A stretch of 52,965 nucleotides of DNA. Source: Rikenellaceae bacterium (lineage in GTDB: Bacteria; Bacteroidota; Bacteroidia; Bacteroidales; Rikenellaceae). A program made the translations under genes and the position numbers. How positions within the stretch are numbered: position 1 is the stretch's first letter; every line of letters starts with the position of its first letter. Shown here piece by piece: positions 25,283-34,406 of this stretch. The stretch is from the NCBI GenBank assembly GCA_015060005.1, contig SUZI01000010.1, positions 1 through 52,965 on the forward strand. The letters run 5' to 3'. The notes under the pieces are model-generated. The model was not told the DNA's origin. It did not search any database and was given only the letters and a program-made list of their open reading frames with translations.

Positions 25283-28270
25283 ATGCGAAAAAATATTCTT
25301 TTATCAGCCTTGCTATCTATCGTTGGCGGTGTGTCGTTATGCTTTGCTCAGAGCACATCGTTGCAGCGAGATATAGAGCGAGGTGTATCGCTATATAATT
25401 ATGGGCACGCTATAGAGGCTCGCCAGGAGTTGCTCGCCGTACGTAAGCAGTTGCAGATGCCTTCCGATAGGTTTGCGTTGGAGAAGGTCGACTACTATAT
25501 CTCGCTCTGCAATAATGAACTGTTGCTGCGTGAGGCGGAGCAGAGTATGAAGGCGTATCTGCGTTCGTACCCAGGTTCGGCATACTCCAACGATGTGCAG
25601 TTTGCTTTGGGTGTGCACTACTGCGTGGTTGAGGATTTCGCAGCCGCTGATGAGGCTTTCGATAAGGTCAACTATCGTAGCTTGGATACCCGCAACCGCG
25701 ACAAGTACGATTTGCGTATGGGCTATCTCGCTTTTCTCGAGGGCGATATGTCGACATCAAAGGAACATTTCAGTAAGATTCCGAAGGGTAGTATCTATAG
25801 CGACCACGCTGTCTACTACCTCTCATATATGTCTTATGCCGAGGGCGATATGTCTGCGGCACGTGAGGGCTTTGAGTCGCTTACTCACTCACCTCAATAT
25901 CGAGAGTTGATGCCATACTACCTGCTTCAACTCGACTTTAAGGATGGGCAGTACGAGAAGGTAATATCTCAGGGTGATGCACTTATTGAGAAGAGCGTTC
26001 AGGAGTATGCAATCCAGATTCGCCGCATAATGGCAGAGTCTTATTTCCAGCTGAGTGATTATGCCAATGCTGTGCGATATATCAACGATTATCGTAACTC
26101 GGGCGGCGAGATGGGCAGAGTGGAGAATTATATTCTCGGCTATTCGCTCTATCGCCAGACCATCTACGATGAGGCGGAGCAGTTCCTACGTGAGACGTGC
26201 GGTGCCGATGATATGTTGACACAGAATGCCGCATACCACTTGGCAGATTGTTATGTGAAACTCGGCGATAAGCCGAATGCCCTTAACTCGTTTGCTATGG
26301 CGGCGGCGAGTGATTACGATAAGGCTATTGCCGAGGATGCACTCTTCAACTATGCTAAGTTGCAGTACGAATTGGATGATGGTCTGTTTAATAAGACTAT
26401 CAACGTGTTGACACGTTATGTCGAGGAGTATCCCGACTCGGAGCGAGTACAGGAGGCTAAGGCTCTGCTGGTGGCAGCATATTACAACTCTCACAACTAC
26501 GATGAGGCGTACGACGCCATAAAGCGTATGCAGAATCCCGATGGCGAGATACAGGTTGCTTTGCAGAAGATTGCCTATTTCAAAGGTTTGGAGGCTTTCG
26601 TCGAGGGCAATTTAGCAGAGGCAGAGAGTGCCTTTGCGGAGTCTCGCAGAGTTGGACTTGATGCAAAGTACAATGCTTTGAACATATTCTGGTTGGGTGA
26701 GATAGCCTATTCGCGTGGCGACTACGATATGGCACTGCACCACTATCGCCAATATTTAGCATTAGCCCCACGTGGTGAGCGAGAGTATGCTATGGCACAA
26801 TACAACATCGGTTATTGTTACTTCAGCTCGGCACAGTACGAGCAGTCGGCAGCAGCCTTTGACCGCTTCATAGAGCTCTACCCTAAAGCAGATAACTATC
26901 GTGCCGATGCACTCAACCGACGTGGCGATGTGGCGTATTCGAACAGAGACTTTACGGAGGCTATCGGCTATTATGACGATGTGCGTAGGATGGATGCAAT
27001 AGGTCGTTACTATGCTGAGTATCAGCGAGCAATGACTCTCGGTGCTCAGAACAACCGCTCGGCGAAGATTTCGGCTTTGGAGGCTATCGTGGCAGCCGAT
27101 AGGGGCGACTATGTCGATGATGCCTATTATGAGTTGGGACGTAGCTACATAGCCAACGACCAATATGATAAGGGTGTAGATGTCCTCGAGCGATTTATCG
27201 CAAAATATCCCGATGCGGAGTATAGTGCTCAGGCTTTGTTGGATTTGGGATTGGCTCATACCAACCTGGGTAACGAGCAGAAGGCTATGGCTTACTACGA
27301 CGAGGTGATACGTAAGGCTCCTCAGTCGGCACAGTCGAAGAGTGCTCTGGAGGGTGTTAGAGATATATACCTCTCGGATGGTGATGCGGAGTCGTATTTC
27401 AAGTATGCAGAGCAGGTCGGTTTAGAGGGCGACCTGGATATTGTAGCACGCGACTCGATGAGCTATGTGTCGGCACAGCGACTCTACCTCGATAATAAGG
27501 TGGAGAGTGCCGCCAAGAGCTTCGAGAGCTATCTGCGTAATTACCCCGACGGACACTACGTTAACGATGCACTCTTCTTTATGAGCGATTGCTACATACG
27601 TGCCGAGCAGAGCAGTAATGCTATCGAGAGTCTGTCGCGATTGGTTAAACAGGGCAAGACACAATATACCGAGCGAGCTTTGGAGAGCCTGTCATATCTC
27701 TGCTATAAGACCGAGCGATATGCCGAGGCTGCGGTAGCCTATCGTGCTCTGTATGATGAGACTTCGGACGCTACAAAACGTAAGAATGCTGCCTCGGGCT
27801 ATATATCATCGGTGTTGAAGTATGCCGATGATGAGACAATCATTGCTATGGTAGATGATATGGAGCAGATGCCAGAGGTAACCGATGTGGCACGTCGCAA
27901 GGCTCGTTATGCTAAGTCGGAGGTGTTGATGAAGGCAGGTAAGGAGAAGGAAGCTATGAAGGTATATGAGCAATTGGCAACCGAAGTTAAGAGTGCCGAG
28001 GGTGCCGAGGCTTACTACCGTCTGCTGGAGGCTGAGTTTGTGGACGGTAATGACGAGAAGGCAGAGCAGATGATTTTGCGTTTTGCCGAGAGTAAGACAC
28101 CTCAGAACTATTGGTTAGCAAAGGCATTCCTCGTTCTGGGAGATATCTATCTTGCCAAGGGCGACACTTTCCAGGCTCGTTCTACCTATCAGAGTGTCGT
28201 TGATGGTTATTCGCCTGATAACGACGGTATTGTAGCAGAGGCTAAGTCGAAAATTTCTAAACTCAACTAA
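25283..28270 (+). CDS. Large exported TPR-repeat protein
   Basis: This 995-residue protein has a signal peptide (MRKNILLSALLSIVGGVSLCFAQ) and is otherwise made of tetratricopeptide-type helical hairpins from about residue 25 to the end. Repeated motifs include GVSLYNYGHAIEARQELLAV, YELGRSYIANDQYDKGVDVL, ALLDLGLAHTNLGNEQKAM and LFFMSDCYIRAEQSSNAIES. Some 20 or more repeats fit. It is likely periplasmic or attached to the outer membrane and a scaffold for protein complexes. The next gene, 4 nt downstream, encodes an outer-membrane barrel, so a barrel-TPR complex is a reasonable inference. I recognise no specific named family. Confidence 0.85.
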   Translation: MRKNILLSALLSIVGGVSLCFAQSTSLQRDIERGVSLYNYGHAIEARQELLAVRKQLQMPSDRFALEKVDYYISLCNNELLLREAEQSMKAYLRSYPGSAYSNDVQFALGVHYCVVEDFAAADEAFDKVNYRSLDTRNRDKYDLRMGYLAFLEGDMSTSKEHFSKIPKGSIYSDHAVYYLSYMSYAEGDMSAAREGFESLTHSPQYRELMPYYLLQLDFKDGQYEKVISQGDALIEKSVQEYAIQIRRIMAESYFQLSDYANAVRYINDYRNSGGEMGRVENYILGYSLYRQTIYDEAEQFLRETCGADDMLTQNAAYHLADCYVKLGDKPNALNSFAMAAASDYDKAIAEDALFNYAKLQYELDDGLFNKTINVLTRYVEEYPDSERVQEAKALLVAAYYNSHNYDEAYDAIKRMQNPDGEIQVALQKIAYFKGLEAFVEGNLAEAESAFAESRRVGLDAKYNALNIFWLGEIAYSRGDYDMALHHYRQYLALAPRGEREYAMAQYNIGYCYFSSAQYEQSAAAFDRFIELYPKADNYRADALNRRGDVAYSNRDFTEAIGYYDDVRRMDAIGRYYAEYQRAMTLGAQNNRSAKISALEAIVAADRGDYVDDAYYELGRSYIANDQYDKGVDVLERFIAKYPDAEYSAQALLDLGLAHTNLGNEQKAMAYYDEVIRKAPQSAQSKSALEGVRDIYLSDGDAESYFKYAEQVGLEGDLDIVARDSMSYVSAQRLYLDNKVESAAKSFESYLRNYPDGHYVNDALFFMSDCYIRAEQSSNAIESLSRLVKQGKTQYTERALESLSYLCYKTERYAEAAVAYRALYDETSDATKRKNAASGYISSVLKYADDETIIAMVDDMEQMPEVTDVARRKARYAKSEVLMKAGKEKEAMKVYEQLATEVKSAEGAEAYYRLLEAEFVDGNDEKAEQMILRFAESKTPQNYWLAKAFLVLGDIYLAKGDTFQARSTYQSVVDGYSPDNDGIVAEAKSKISKLN

Positions 28271-28274
28271 CGAT

Positions 28275-29990
28275 ATGAAGAGATTACTATATATATTCGC
28301 ACTTGTGGCATTGCCCGTGGTGGCTCAGGCACAGGTGCAGAAACAGGTGGAGGTTACCAAGGCGTATGCTCCAACATTGAGTGAGGCACATAAGATGGCT
28401 ATTACGCCCAATATGGTCGACACGGTCAAGATGACACCCGACATCGACTATACCATATCGTCGCGTAGCTATCAGACAGAGCTTATGTTAGAGAATTTCA
28501 AGCCTGCCACGATAACCTATTGGAACTACACACGTCGCTATCCGCTCTATGTGAGGGCTGCTGCGGGTGTACCTCTCGCGAGTGAGGTCGATGCATATAT
28601 CTCGACCGTGAATAAGGATAGAGGCTATGCTATGGCTTATGTCAACCATTGGGGCGACTACCGTAACCGTAAGCTCCTATCGGGCGAGAAGACTACCGAG
28701 AAGACTACCGAGCTGAGTAACCGTGTGGGCGGTCGTGCAGGATTCTTCCTCGGCAAGAAGACCTTGGAGGTTGACCTCTATGCCGACCAGCAGGTGCGTC
28801 ATCGCTATCCCGTTATGGGCGATATGATTCGCTTCGGCGAGGTGCAGGGTAAGCTACGTTTTGGTGATGATTTTGTGGATATGAGCCGCTGGAACTTCAA
28901 TATTGAGTTTGGAGGCGGAATGTTCAGCCATAAGAGTCGTGCAGCTATTGCCGACGGAGAGCGTTTTCGTCAGGCGAATTTAGAGGCAGATTTTGTTATG
29001 GCAAAGCAGTTGGGCTATCATCTATTCAAACTCAATGTAGGCTATGATGGCTTTTATGGTGCTAAATCTCTAAAGGGATTTAATAATCACACCATATTGG
29101 CTGGTCTGCATTATGGAATAAGTGGACAGAGGTTGCTTTTTGCTTTAGGATTGGATTATTACTTTAATAAAATTGATGGTCGCATAAAGAAACACAACTC
29201 ATTTATGCCTTATGCCCGTATGAGTTGGAAAAGTAGTACCGAGGCATTTGTTCCATATGTCGAACTCAGTAGTGGATATAAGCGTAGCGATTTAGCATCG
29301 CTGATGAGCACAAATCCATATTTTGTCGCATCATTGGAGAATATGCCCTATTTTATACAAATGCCAAATCAGCATAATGCCTCTCTTCGAGTAGGTATTG
29401 ATGGTAATTTGGGCAAGGGCTTATTCTCATATACAGCTATGTTTGAGTATCGCCGTCAGGAGGATCCTTTGTGGGTCGATTATGGAGGCTATTATGATAT
29501 TGATTACGCGATGTATCATCCTTCGTGGGATGACCCAACGTTAGAATATGTAATTATCGATGAGTCGCGTACGATGCGTGTTAATGTTGGATTTAAGCTC
29601 CATCCAATCCATTGGTTTGAGTTAGAGGCTATGGCAAATGTGCGTGTACACGAGAATAAGGATTATATCCCCGATACAAAACCCAAATTCAACACGTCGG
29701 TTGATGTTCGATTTATGGGACGTAAAATCTCTGCCGAGGTAAATCTTGATTACCGTAGTGAACGTCGTTGGTTACGACATTTTGATGCCACACCAGAACG
29801 CGAAGCCTACAACGGTTGGGTGTCAACCAAGGGAGAGTTTGAATTAGGTGCTCTTGTCGAGTGGCAGATTAACGACCGCTGGGGAGTGTATGTCGAGGGA
29901 AGAAACCTTACGGGTAGCCAGATTCACGAGTGGCTGCACTACTATACCTCATCACCTCAGGGTATGTTGGGTGTTAAGATGAACTTCTAA
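28275..29990 (+). CDS. Outer-membrane beta-barrel protein (TonB-receptor-like barrel)
   Basis: This 571-residue protein has a signal peptide (MKRLLYIFALVALPVVAQAQ), then a short conserved linker (VEVTKAYAPTLSEAHKM), and then alternating amphipathic strands to the terminus, which ends LGVKMNF with the C-terminal Phe of outer-membrane barrels. Strand-rich stretches such as WVSTKGEFELGALVEWQIND and VYVEGRNLTG resemble the last strands of TonB-dependent receptors, but no plug domain or TonB box is present. It is 4 nt downstream of the TPR gene. Bases about 29030-29640 are more AT-rich than the rest. No ligand can be named. Confidence 0.8.
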   Translation: MKRLLYIFALVALPVVAQAQVQKQVEVTKAYAPTLSEAHKMAITPNMVDTVKMTPDIDYTISSRSYQTELMLENFKPATITYWNYTRRYPLYVRAAAGVPLASEVDAYISTVNKDRGYAMAYVNHWGDYRNRKLLSGEKTTEKTTELSNRVGGRAGFFLGKKTLEVDLYADQQVRHRYPVMGDMIRFGEVQGKLRFGDDFVDMSRWNFNIEFGGGMFSHKSRAAIADGERFRQANLEADFVMAKQLGYHLFKLNVGYDGFYGAKSLKGFNNHTILAGLHYGISGQRLLFALGLDYYFNKIDGRIKKHNSFMPYARMSWKSSTEAFVPYVELSSGYKRSDLASLMSTNPYFVASLENMPYFIQMPNQHNASLRVGIDGNLGKGLFSYTAMFEYRRQEDPLWVDYGGYYDIDYAMYHPSWDDPTLEYVIIDESRTMRVNVGFKLHPIHWFELEAMANVRVHENKDYIPDTKPKFNTSVDVRFMGRKISAEVNLDYRSERRWLRHFDATPEREAYNGWVSTKGEFELGALVEWQINDRWGVYVEGRNLTGSQIHEWLHYYTSSPQGMLGVKMNF

Positions 29991-30011
29991 CGTGCAGCAT
30001 CGGGATACGAT

Positions 30012-30039
30012 AAAAGCCAGCTCAAAGAGCTGGCTTTTT
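30012..30039. terminator. Bidirectional terminator
   Basis: AAAAGCCAGCTC / GAGCTGGCTTTT around an AAA loop, with T's on both strands. It lies between the convergent barrel and NigD-like genes and can end both transcripts. Confidence 0.88.
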
Positions 30040-30062
30040 GTTGTTGTTTATCGTAGTTTCTA

Positions 30063-30788
30063 CTATTTGAACTCGGTCAATGTAACGACCTTGCTGTTTC
30101 CGTCGACGAGCGACTTGTAAATAATCTTGATACCTCGGCAGCTAAGCATATCTATACCAAGCAGGTTTGCGTCGAAGAGGTAGCATCGCTTCACAAGATT
30201 GTCGTACTGCTCTACGTCATTATTTGTATCGTGGTAAAGCTCTAAATAGAGGAATCCATCTCGCTGATATGCATCCTGGTGAGGACCTTGCTGAGTTGGG
30301 TTGTATACCAAAATAAAGTCGTGAGCCTTGATTCTATCATCGTTAGCACTTGAGCGGTAGTGGAGGTTGAGTGTTATGTAGTTACGTGCAAATGTAGCCT
30401 CGTGAATTCTTATGCCCTCGATATAATCAGCTACCACATCCTCTTCCAAACCGTTGTAGATGTCCAATGTGCGTATACACTCCAGAGCTTTAACCTTGAC
30501 AGTATGGTCGTAACCAGGCTGCTTTACAGTCGATACCTCATAATTAATCATTGCACGAGCCTCGCCCTTGTGGAAATACTCCGAAGGGATTATAAACTCC
30601 TCGTTGTTCTCGATGCACACTGTGCTGCCATCGTCAAAAATTCCGTAGATTCCTGTTGTAGCGTCGCCATCAATGATGCTGATGAGTCGCCAATTCTGCT
30701 GAACTACGTCATTCTCGTTCACCAAGCACGCTGTTGTGGTGAACATCACCGCTGCCAATGTTGCAGCCATAGCTAAAAACTTTCTCAT
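30063..30788 (-). CDS. NigD-like lipoprotein
   Basis: This 241-residue protein is taken from MRKFLAMAATLAAVMFTTTAC (lipobox TTAC, Cys 21); a Met three codons upstream is equally possible. The mature part has an N-terminal small barrel-like region (about 40-110: GIYGIFDDGSTVCIENNEEF, RAMINYEVST) and a C-terminal beta-rich half. This resembles the NigD-like families of Bacteroidota surface lipoproteins, of which the function is unknown. The match is from memory of the pattern and is moderate. It is convergent with the barrel gene. A -7 box TATCTTTG (30821-30828, minus) precedes it. Confidence 0.6.
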   Translation of the reverse strand: MRKFLAMAATLAAVMFTTTACLVNENDVVQQNWRLISIIDGDATTGIYGIFDDGSTVCIENNEEFIIPSEYFHKGEARAMINYEVSTVKQPGYDHTVKVKALECIRTLDIYNGLEEDVVADYIEGIRIHEATFARNYITLNLHYRSSANDDRIKAHDFILVYNPTQQGPHQDAYQRDGFLYLELYHDTNNDVEQYDNLVKRCYLFDANLLGIDMLSCRGIKIIYKSLVDGNSKVVTLTEFK

Positions 30789-30820
30789 AGATCTCATATT
30801 TTTATTTGTCTTTTCAACGA

Positions 30821-30828
30821 CAAAGATA
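30821..30828 (-). promoter_or_regulatory. -7 box for the NigD-like gene
   Basis: TATCTTTG on the minus strand, 32 nt upstream of the start codon at 30788. -33 box is not clear. Confidence 0.45.
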
Positions 30829-30867
30829 TACAATTTATTATTAGAATGAGGGTTTTCGTTTCTCATT

Positions 30868-30899
30868 TTTGAATTTTCTCTTGCGATGATGTATCTTTG
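30868..30899 (+). promoter_or_regulatory. Promoter touching the HAD start codon
   Basis: TTTG (30868-30871), 20-nt spacer, TATCTTTG (30892-30899). The ATG of the HAD gene is at 30906, 6 nt after the -7 box, where transcription would normally begin. The mRNA is therefore predicted to be leaderless or nearly so. Confidence 0.75.
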
Positions 30900-30905
30900 T
30901 GGAGT

Positions 30906-31505
30906 ATGAAAAAGAGATTTGATAATATTGTATTCGATTTGGGTAGGGTAGTCTTTGCCCAAAATCTGATGAAACATAGCGACGAATATCGCGAGTTTTT
31001 CTCTTATGTTGCTCAGTCCCCTATGCCACAGTTTTGGGTGGATTACGACTTGGGCTTCTCGTCGTGGGAGAAGGTCGTAAGCGACTTGGCGGCGTATCGT
31101 TCTGTAAGCGAGGAGTATGCGAGCGATATGTTGACACTCTCCATTGGTCGTCAGCGTACTATTCCGCAGACGGCAGCCCTGATAGCCGACCTGAAGGCGG
31201 CAGGATATAAGCTATATGTGCTGTCGAATATGTCGAAGGAGTTTATCGAGTACTTGCGTCGGCAGGAGGTATATGCAGCATTTGATGGCGAGGTCATCTC
31301 GTGCGAGGAGGGCTTCGTGAAACCTATGCCTGAGATTTACGATGTGCTCATTGGTCGTTTCTCGCTCGATGCGAGCCGTACGATGTTTATCGACGATAGA
31401 GCCGAAAATGTCTATATGGGGGAGCAGAAGGGTATTACGGGCTTCCACTTCAATCGCGATGACTACGACAAGAGTTGTGCCGAGCTGAGAGAGATACTTC
31501 TTTAG
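30906..31505 (+). CDS. HAD-IA hydrolase, YihX-like sugar-phosphatase type
   Basis: This 199-residue cytoplasmic protein has HAD motif I as VFDLGRVVF (nucleophile Asp 11; the DLG form is typical of YihX relatives), motif II in LYVLSNMS, the KP of motif III in GFVKPMPEIYDVLI, and motif IV as MFIDDRAENV. YihX of E. coli dephosphorylates glucose-1-phosphate, so a small phosphosugar substrate is plausible. ATG at 30906 is used; the in-frame TTG at 30897 lies in the -7 box. The gene stands alone and is convergent with ppdK. Confidence 0.85.
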   Translation: MKKRFDNIVFDLGRVVFAQNLMKHSDEYREFFSYVAQSPMPQFWVDYDLGFSSWEKVVSDLAAYRSVSEEYASDMLTLSIGRQRTIPQTAALIADLKAAGYKLYVLSNMSKEFIEYLRRQEVYAAFDGEVISCEEGFVKPMPEIYDVLIGRFSLDASRTMFIDDRAENVYMGEQKGITGFHFNRDDYDKSCAELREILL

Positions 31506-31533
31506 CGGTTTGTTTCTGCTTTGACAAATAACA

Positions 31534-31563
31534 AATGGGCTACTCCTAAAGGGGTAGCCCATT
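31534..31563. terminator. Bidirectional terminator between HAD and ppdK
   Basis: AATGGGCTACTCC / GGGGTAGCCCATT with one wobble pair and a 4-nt loop. The flanking T runs are weak, but its position between convergent genes supports the role. Confidence 0.75.
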
Positions 31564-31584
31564 GTCGTATAATCGTTTTACGGA

Positions 31585-34314
31585 TTACTTCTGGTTCAAT
31601 GCAGCCTGTGCGGCAGCCAAACGTGCGATAGGTACACGATATGGAGAGCAGCTCACGTAGTTCAAACCTGCATAGTGGCAGAACTCAACAGATGATGGCT
31701 CACCACCGTGCTCACCGCAGATACCGCACTTCAAATCAGGACGAGTGCCACGGCCCTTGAATACAGCCTCGCGAACGAGCTGACCAACACCGTTGCGGTC
31801 CAAAATCTGGAATGGGTCGTTCTTCAAGATACCCTTGTCGAGGTATGTAGGCAAGAACTTAGCGATATCGTCACGTGAGAAACCAAGAGTCATCTGAGTA
31901 AGGTCGTTAGTACCGAATGAGAAGAACTCAGCAACCTCTGCAATCTGGTTTGCAGTAACAGCAGCACGTGGAACCTCAATCATAGTACCTACCAAGTAGT
32001 CAATCTTGTCATTACGCTCAGCGAATACCTCGTTAGCTACGCGGTCGATGATATTCTTCTGATAACGCAACTCCTTGTGGTTACCTACCAGCGGAACCAT
32101 AATCTCAACCTTCACGTCAGTACCTGAAGCCTTAACGTTCATTGCAGCCTCGATGATAGCACGTGCCTGCATCTCAGTGATCTCTGGATAGGTGTTACCA
32201 AGACGGCAACCACGGTGTCCCAACATTGGGTTAACCTCACCCAAGTACTCAACCTTAGCTGCAATCTTCTCGTATGGTACGTTAATCTCCTCAGCCAACT
32301 CACGCTGCTCCTTCTCTGTGTGTGGAGCAAACTCGTGCAATGGTGGGTCCAGGAGACGGATGATAACTGGATAGCCCTTCATAGCCTTGAACAAGCCCTC
32401 GAAATCGCCACGCTGCATAGGCAACAACTTAGCCAATGCTACACGACGACCAGCCTCGTCATCAGCCAAAATCATCTCGCGAACAGCCTTGATACGCTCG
32501 CCCTCGAAGAACATATGCTCTGTACGGCAAAGACCGATACCCTCAGCACCAAATGCAAATGCCTGAGCAGCATCACGTGGAGTGTCGGCGTTAGCACGTA
32601 CACGCATTGTAGCATACTTACCAGCCAAATCCATCAACTGACCGAAGTCGCCGCTGAGGTCTGCATCCTTAGTAGCTACCTGACCGAGGTAAACCTCACC
32701 GGTAGAACCGTTCAATGAAATCCAGTCGCCCTCCTTGATAGTGTAGCCATTAACCTGGATTGTACGAGCCTTATAGTCGATGTTGAGCTCACCAGCACCT
32801 GATACGCAGCACTTACCCATACCACGAGCAACAACGGCTGCGTGAGATGTCATACCACCGCGAGCAGTCAAGATACCGGCAGCATCCAACATACCCTTCA
32901 AATCCTCTGGAGAGGTCTCGATACGAACCAAAACAGCCTTCTTGCCTGTCTCAGCCAATACCTTCTCAGCATCCTCAGCGAAGAATACTACAGGACCTGT
33001 AGCTGCACCTGGCGATGCAGGAAGACCCTTAACAACAACCTTCGCATTCTTGATAGCTGTCTTATCGAATACAGGGTGCAAAAGCTCATCGAGCTTAGCA
33101 GGCTCGCAACGCAAAACTGCTGTCTTCTCATCGATGAGGCCCTCACGCAACATATCCATTGCAATCTTAACCATCGCTGCACCTGTACGCTTACCGTTAC
33201 GGCACTGCAACATCCAGAGCTTACCATCCTGGATAGTGAACTCGATATCCTGCATATCCTTGAAGTACTCCTCCAAGTGGTGCTGAATCTCATTCAACTC
33301 AGCGTATACTGTAGGCATAACCTCCTCCAATGAAGGATATTTCTCAGCACGCTCCTCCTCAGAGATGTTCTGAGCCTTAGCCCAACGACGTGAACCCTCG
33401 ATAGTAATCTGCTGTGGAGTACGGATACCAGCCACAACGTCCTCACCCTGTGCGTTGATAAGATACTCACCGTTGAAGATGTTCTCACCGGTAGCAGCAT
33501 CGCGAGAGAAAGCAACACCTGTTGCAGAGTTCTCACCCATATTACCGAATACCATTGCCTGAACAGATACAGCTGTACCCCACTCAGCAGGGATGTTGTT
33601 GAGCTTACGATAGAGGATAGCACGCTCGTTCATCCAAGAGCCGAATACTGCACAGATAGCACCCCAGAGCTGATCCCAAGGATTTGCTGGGAAGTCCTGA
33701 CCTGTCTGCTCCTTAACGGCAGCCTTGAACTTAACTACCAACTCCTTCAGGTCGTCAGTTGTAAGGTCGGTATCCATCTTAACGCCCTTCTTCTCCTTCT
33801 GCTCGTCGATGATAACCTCGAATGGGTCGTGATCCTCCTTTGATACAGGCTTCATACCCAATACTACATCACCATACATCTGAACGAAACGACGATATGA
33901 GTCCCAAGCGAAACGTGGGTTGCCAGAGAGCTGAGCTACTGCCTCAACAGCCTCATCGTTCATGCCGAGGTTAAGGATTGTATCCATCATACCAGGCATC
34001 GAAGCACGAGCACCTGAACGAACTGACACCAAAAGTGGGAGCTTCTTGTCGCCGAATACACGACCTGTGAGCTTCTCAATGTTAGCGATAGCTGCCTCAA
34101 CCTCTGGACGAAGCATCTCGATAACAGCCTCCTTACCGTGCTGATAGTACTCAGTACAAACCTCAGTAGTGATTGTGAAACCTGGAGGTACAGGAATACC
34201 GATAAGGTTCATCTCTGCCAAGTTGGCACCCTTACCGCCGAGCAACTCTCTCATTTTGCCATTACCCTCAGCCTCTTTGTTACCGAAGGTATAGACGCGT
34301 TTTACATCTGCCAT
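31585..34314 (-). CDS. ppdK: Pyruvate, phosphate dikinase
   Basis: This 909-residue enzyme interconverts pyruvate + ATP + Pi and phosphoenolpyruvate + AMP + PPi. The N-terminal ATP-grasp domain (LGGKGANLAEM, PVPPGFTI, SVRSGARASMPGMMDTIL), the phospho-carrier domain with the catalytic His 491 in GGMTSHAAVVARG, and the C-terminal PEP/pyruvate barrel (GLCRTEHMFFE, ending CGICGEHGGEPSSVEFCHYA) are all intact. In Bacteroidales it lets the cell make or use PEP with PPi-level energy. It has its own promoter, with the -7 box overlapping the stop of the gene upstream. Confidence 0.98.
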   Translation of the reverse strand: MADVKRVYTFGNKEAEGNGKMRELLGGKGANLAEMNLIGIPVPPGFTITTEVCTEYYQHGKEAVIEMLRPEVEAAIANIEKLTGRVFGDKKLPLLVSVRSGARASMPGMMDTILNLGMNDEAVEAVAQLSGNPRFAWDSYRRFVQMYGDVVLGMKPVSKEDHDPFEVIIDEQKEKKGVKMDTDLTTDDLKELVVKFKAAVKEQTGQDFPANPWDQLWGAICAVFGSWMNERAILYRKLNNIPAEWGTAVSVQAMVFGNMGENSATGVAFSRDAATGENIFNGEYLINAQGEDVVAGIRTPQQITIEGSRRWAKAQNISEEERAEKYPSLEEVMPTVYAELNEIQHHLEEYFKDMQDIEFTIQDGKLWMLQCRNGKRTGAAMVKIAMDMLREGLIDEKTAVLRCEPAKLDELLHPVFDKTAIKNAKVVVKGLPASPGAATGPVVFFAEDAEKVLAETGKKAVLVRIETSPEDLKGMLDAAGILTARGGMTSHAAVVARGMGKCCVSGAGELNIDYKARTIQVNGYTIKEGDWISLNGSTGEVYLGQVATKDADLSGDFGQLMDLAGKYATMRVRANADTPRDAAQAFAFGAEGIGLCRTEHMFFEGERIKAVREMILADDEAGRRVALAKLLPMQRGDFEGLFKAMKGYPVIIRLLDPPLHEFAPHTEKEQRELAEEINVPYEKIAAKVEYLGEVNPMLGHRGCRLGNTYPEITEMQARAIIEAAMNVKASGTDVKVEIMVPLVGNHKELRYQKNIIDRVANEVFAERNDKIDYLVGTMIEVPRAAVTANQIAEVAEFFSFGTNDLTQMTLGFSRDDIAKFLPTYLDKGILKNDPFQILDRNGVGQLVREAVFKGRGTRPDLKCGICGEHGGEPSSVEFCHYAGLNYVSCSPYRVPIARLAAAQAALNQK

Positions 34315-34373
34315 AAAATCTGTTTTTTAATTGTTTATAGTAAATATCTAAATTGTTAACTCTTATAAGCCTA

Positions 34374-34406
34374 CAAATTTACAACTTTTTTATGGAAAAA
34401 TCCAAC
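34374..34406 (-). promoter_or_regulatory. Promoter of ppdK
   Basis: On the minus strand, GTTG (34406-34403), 21-nt spacer, TAAATTTG (34381-34374). The -7 box overlaps the last codons of the EEP-like gene. The leader would be about 50 nt. Confidence 0.6.

Noticed and set aside
28275..29990. Complete TonB-dependent receptor
   Set aside because: There is no plug domain or TonB box; only the barrel part is visible.
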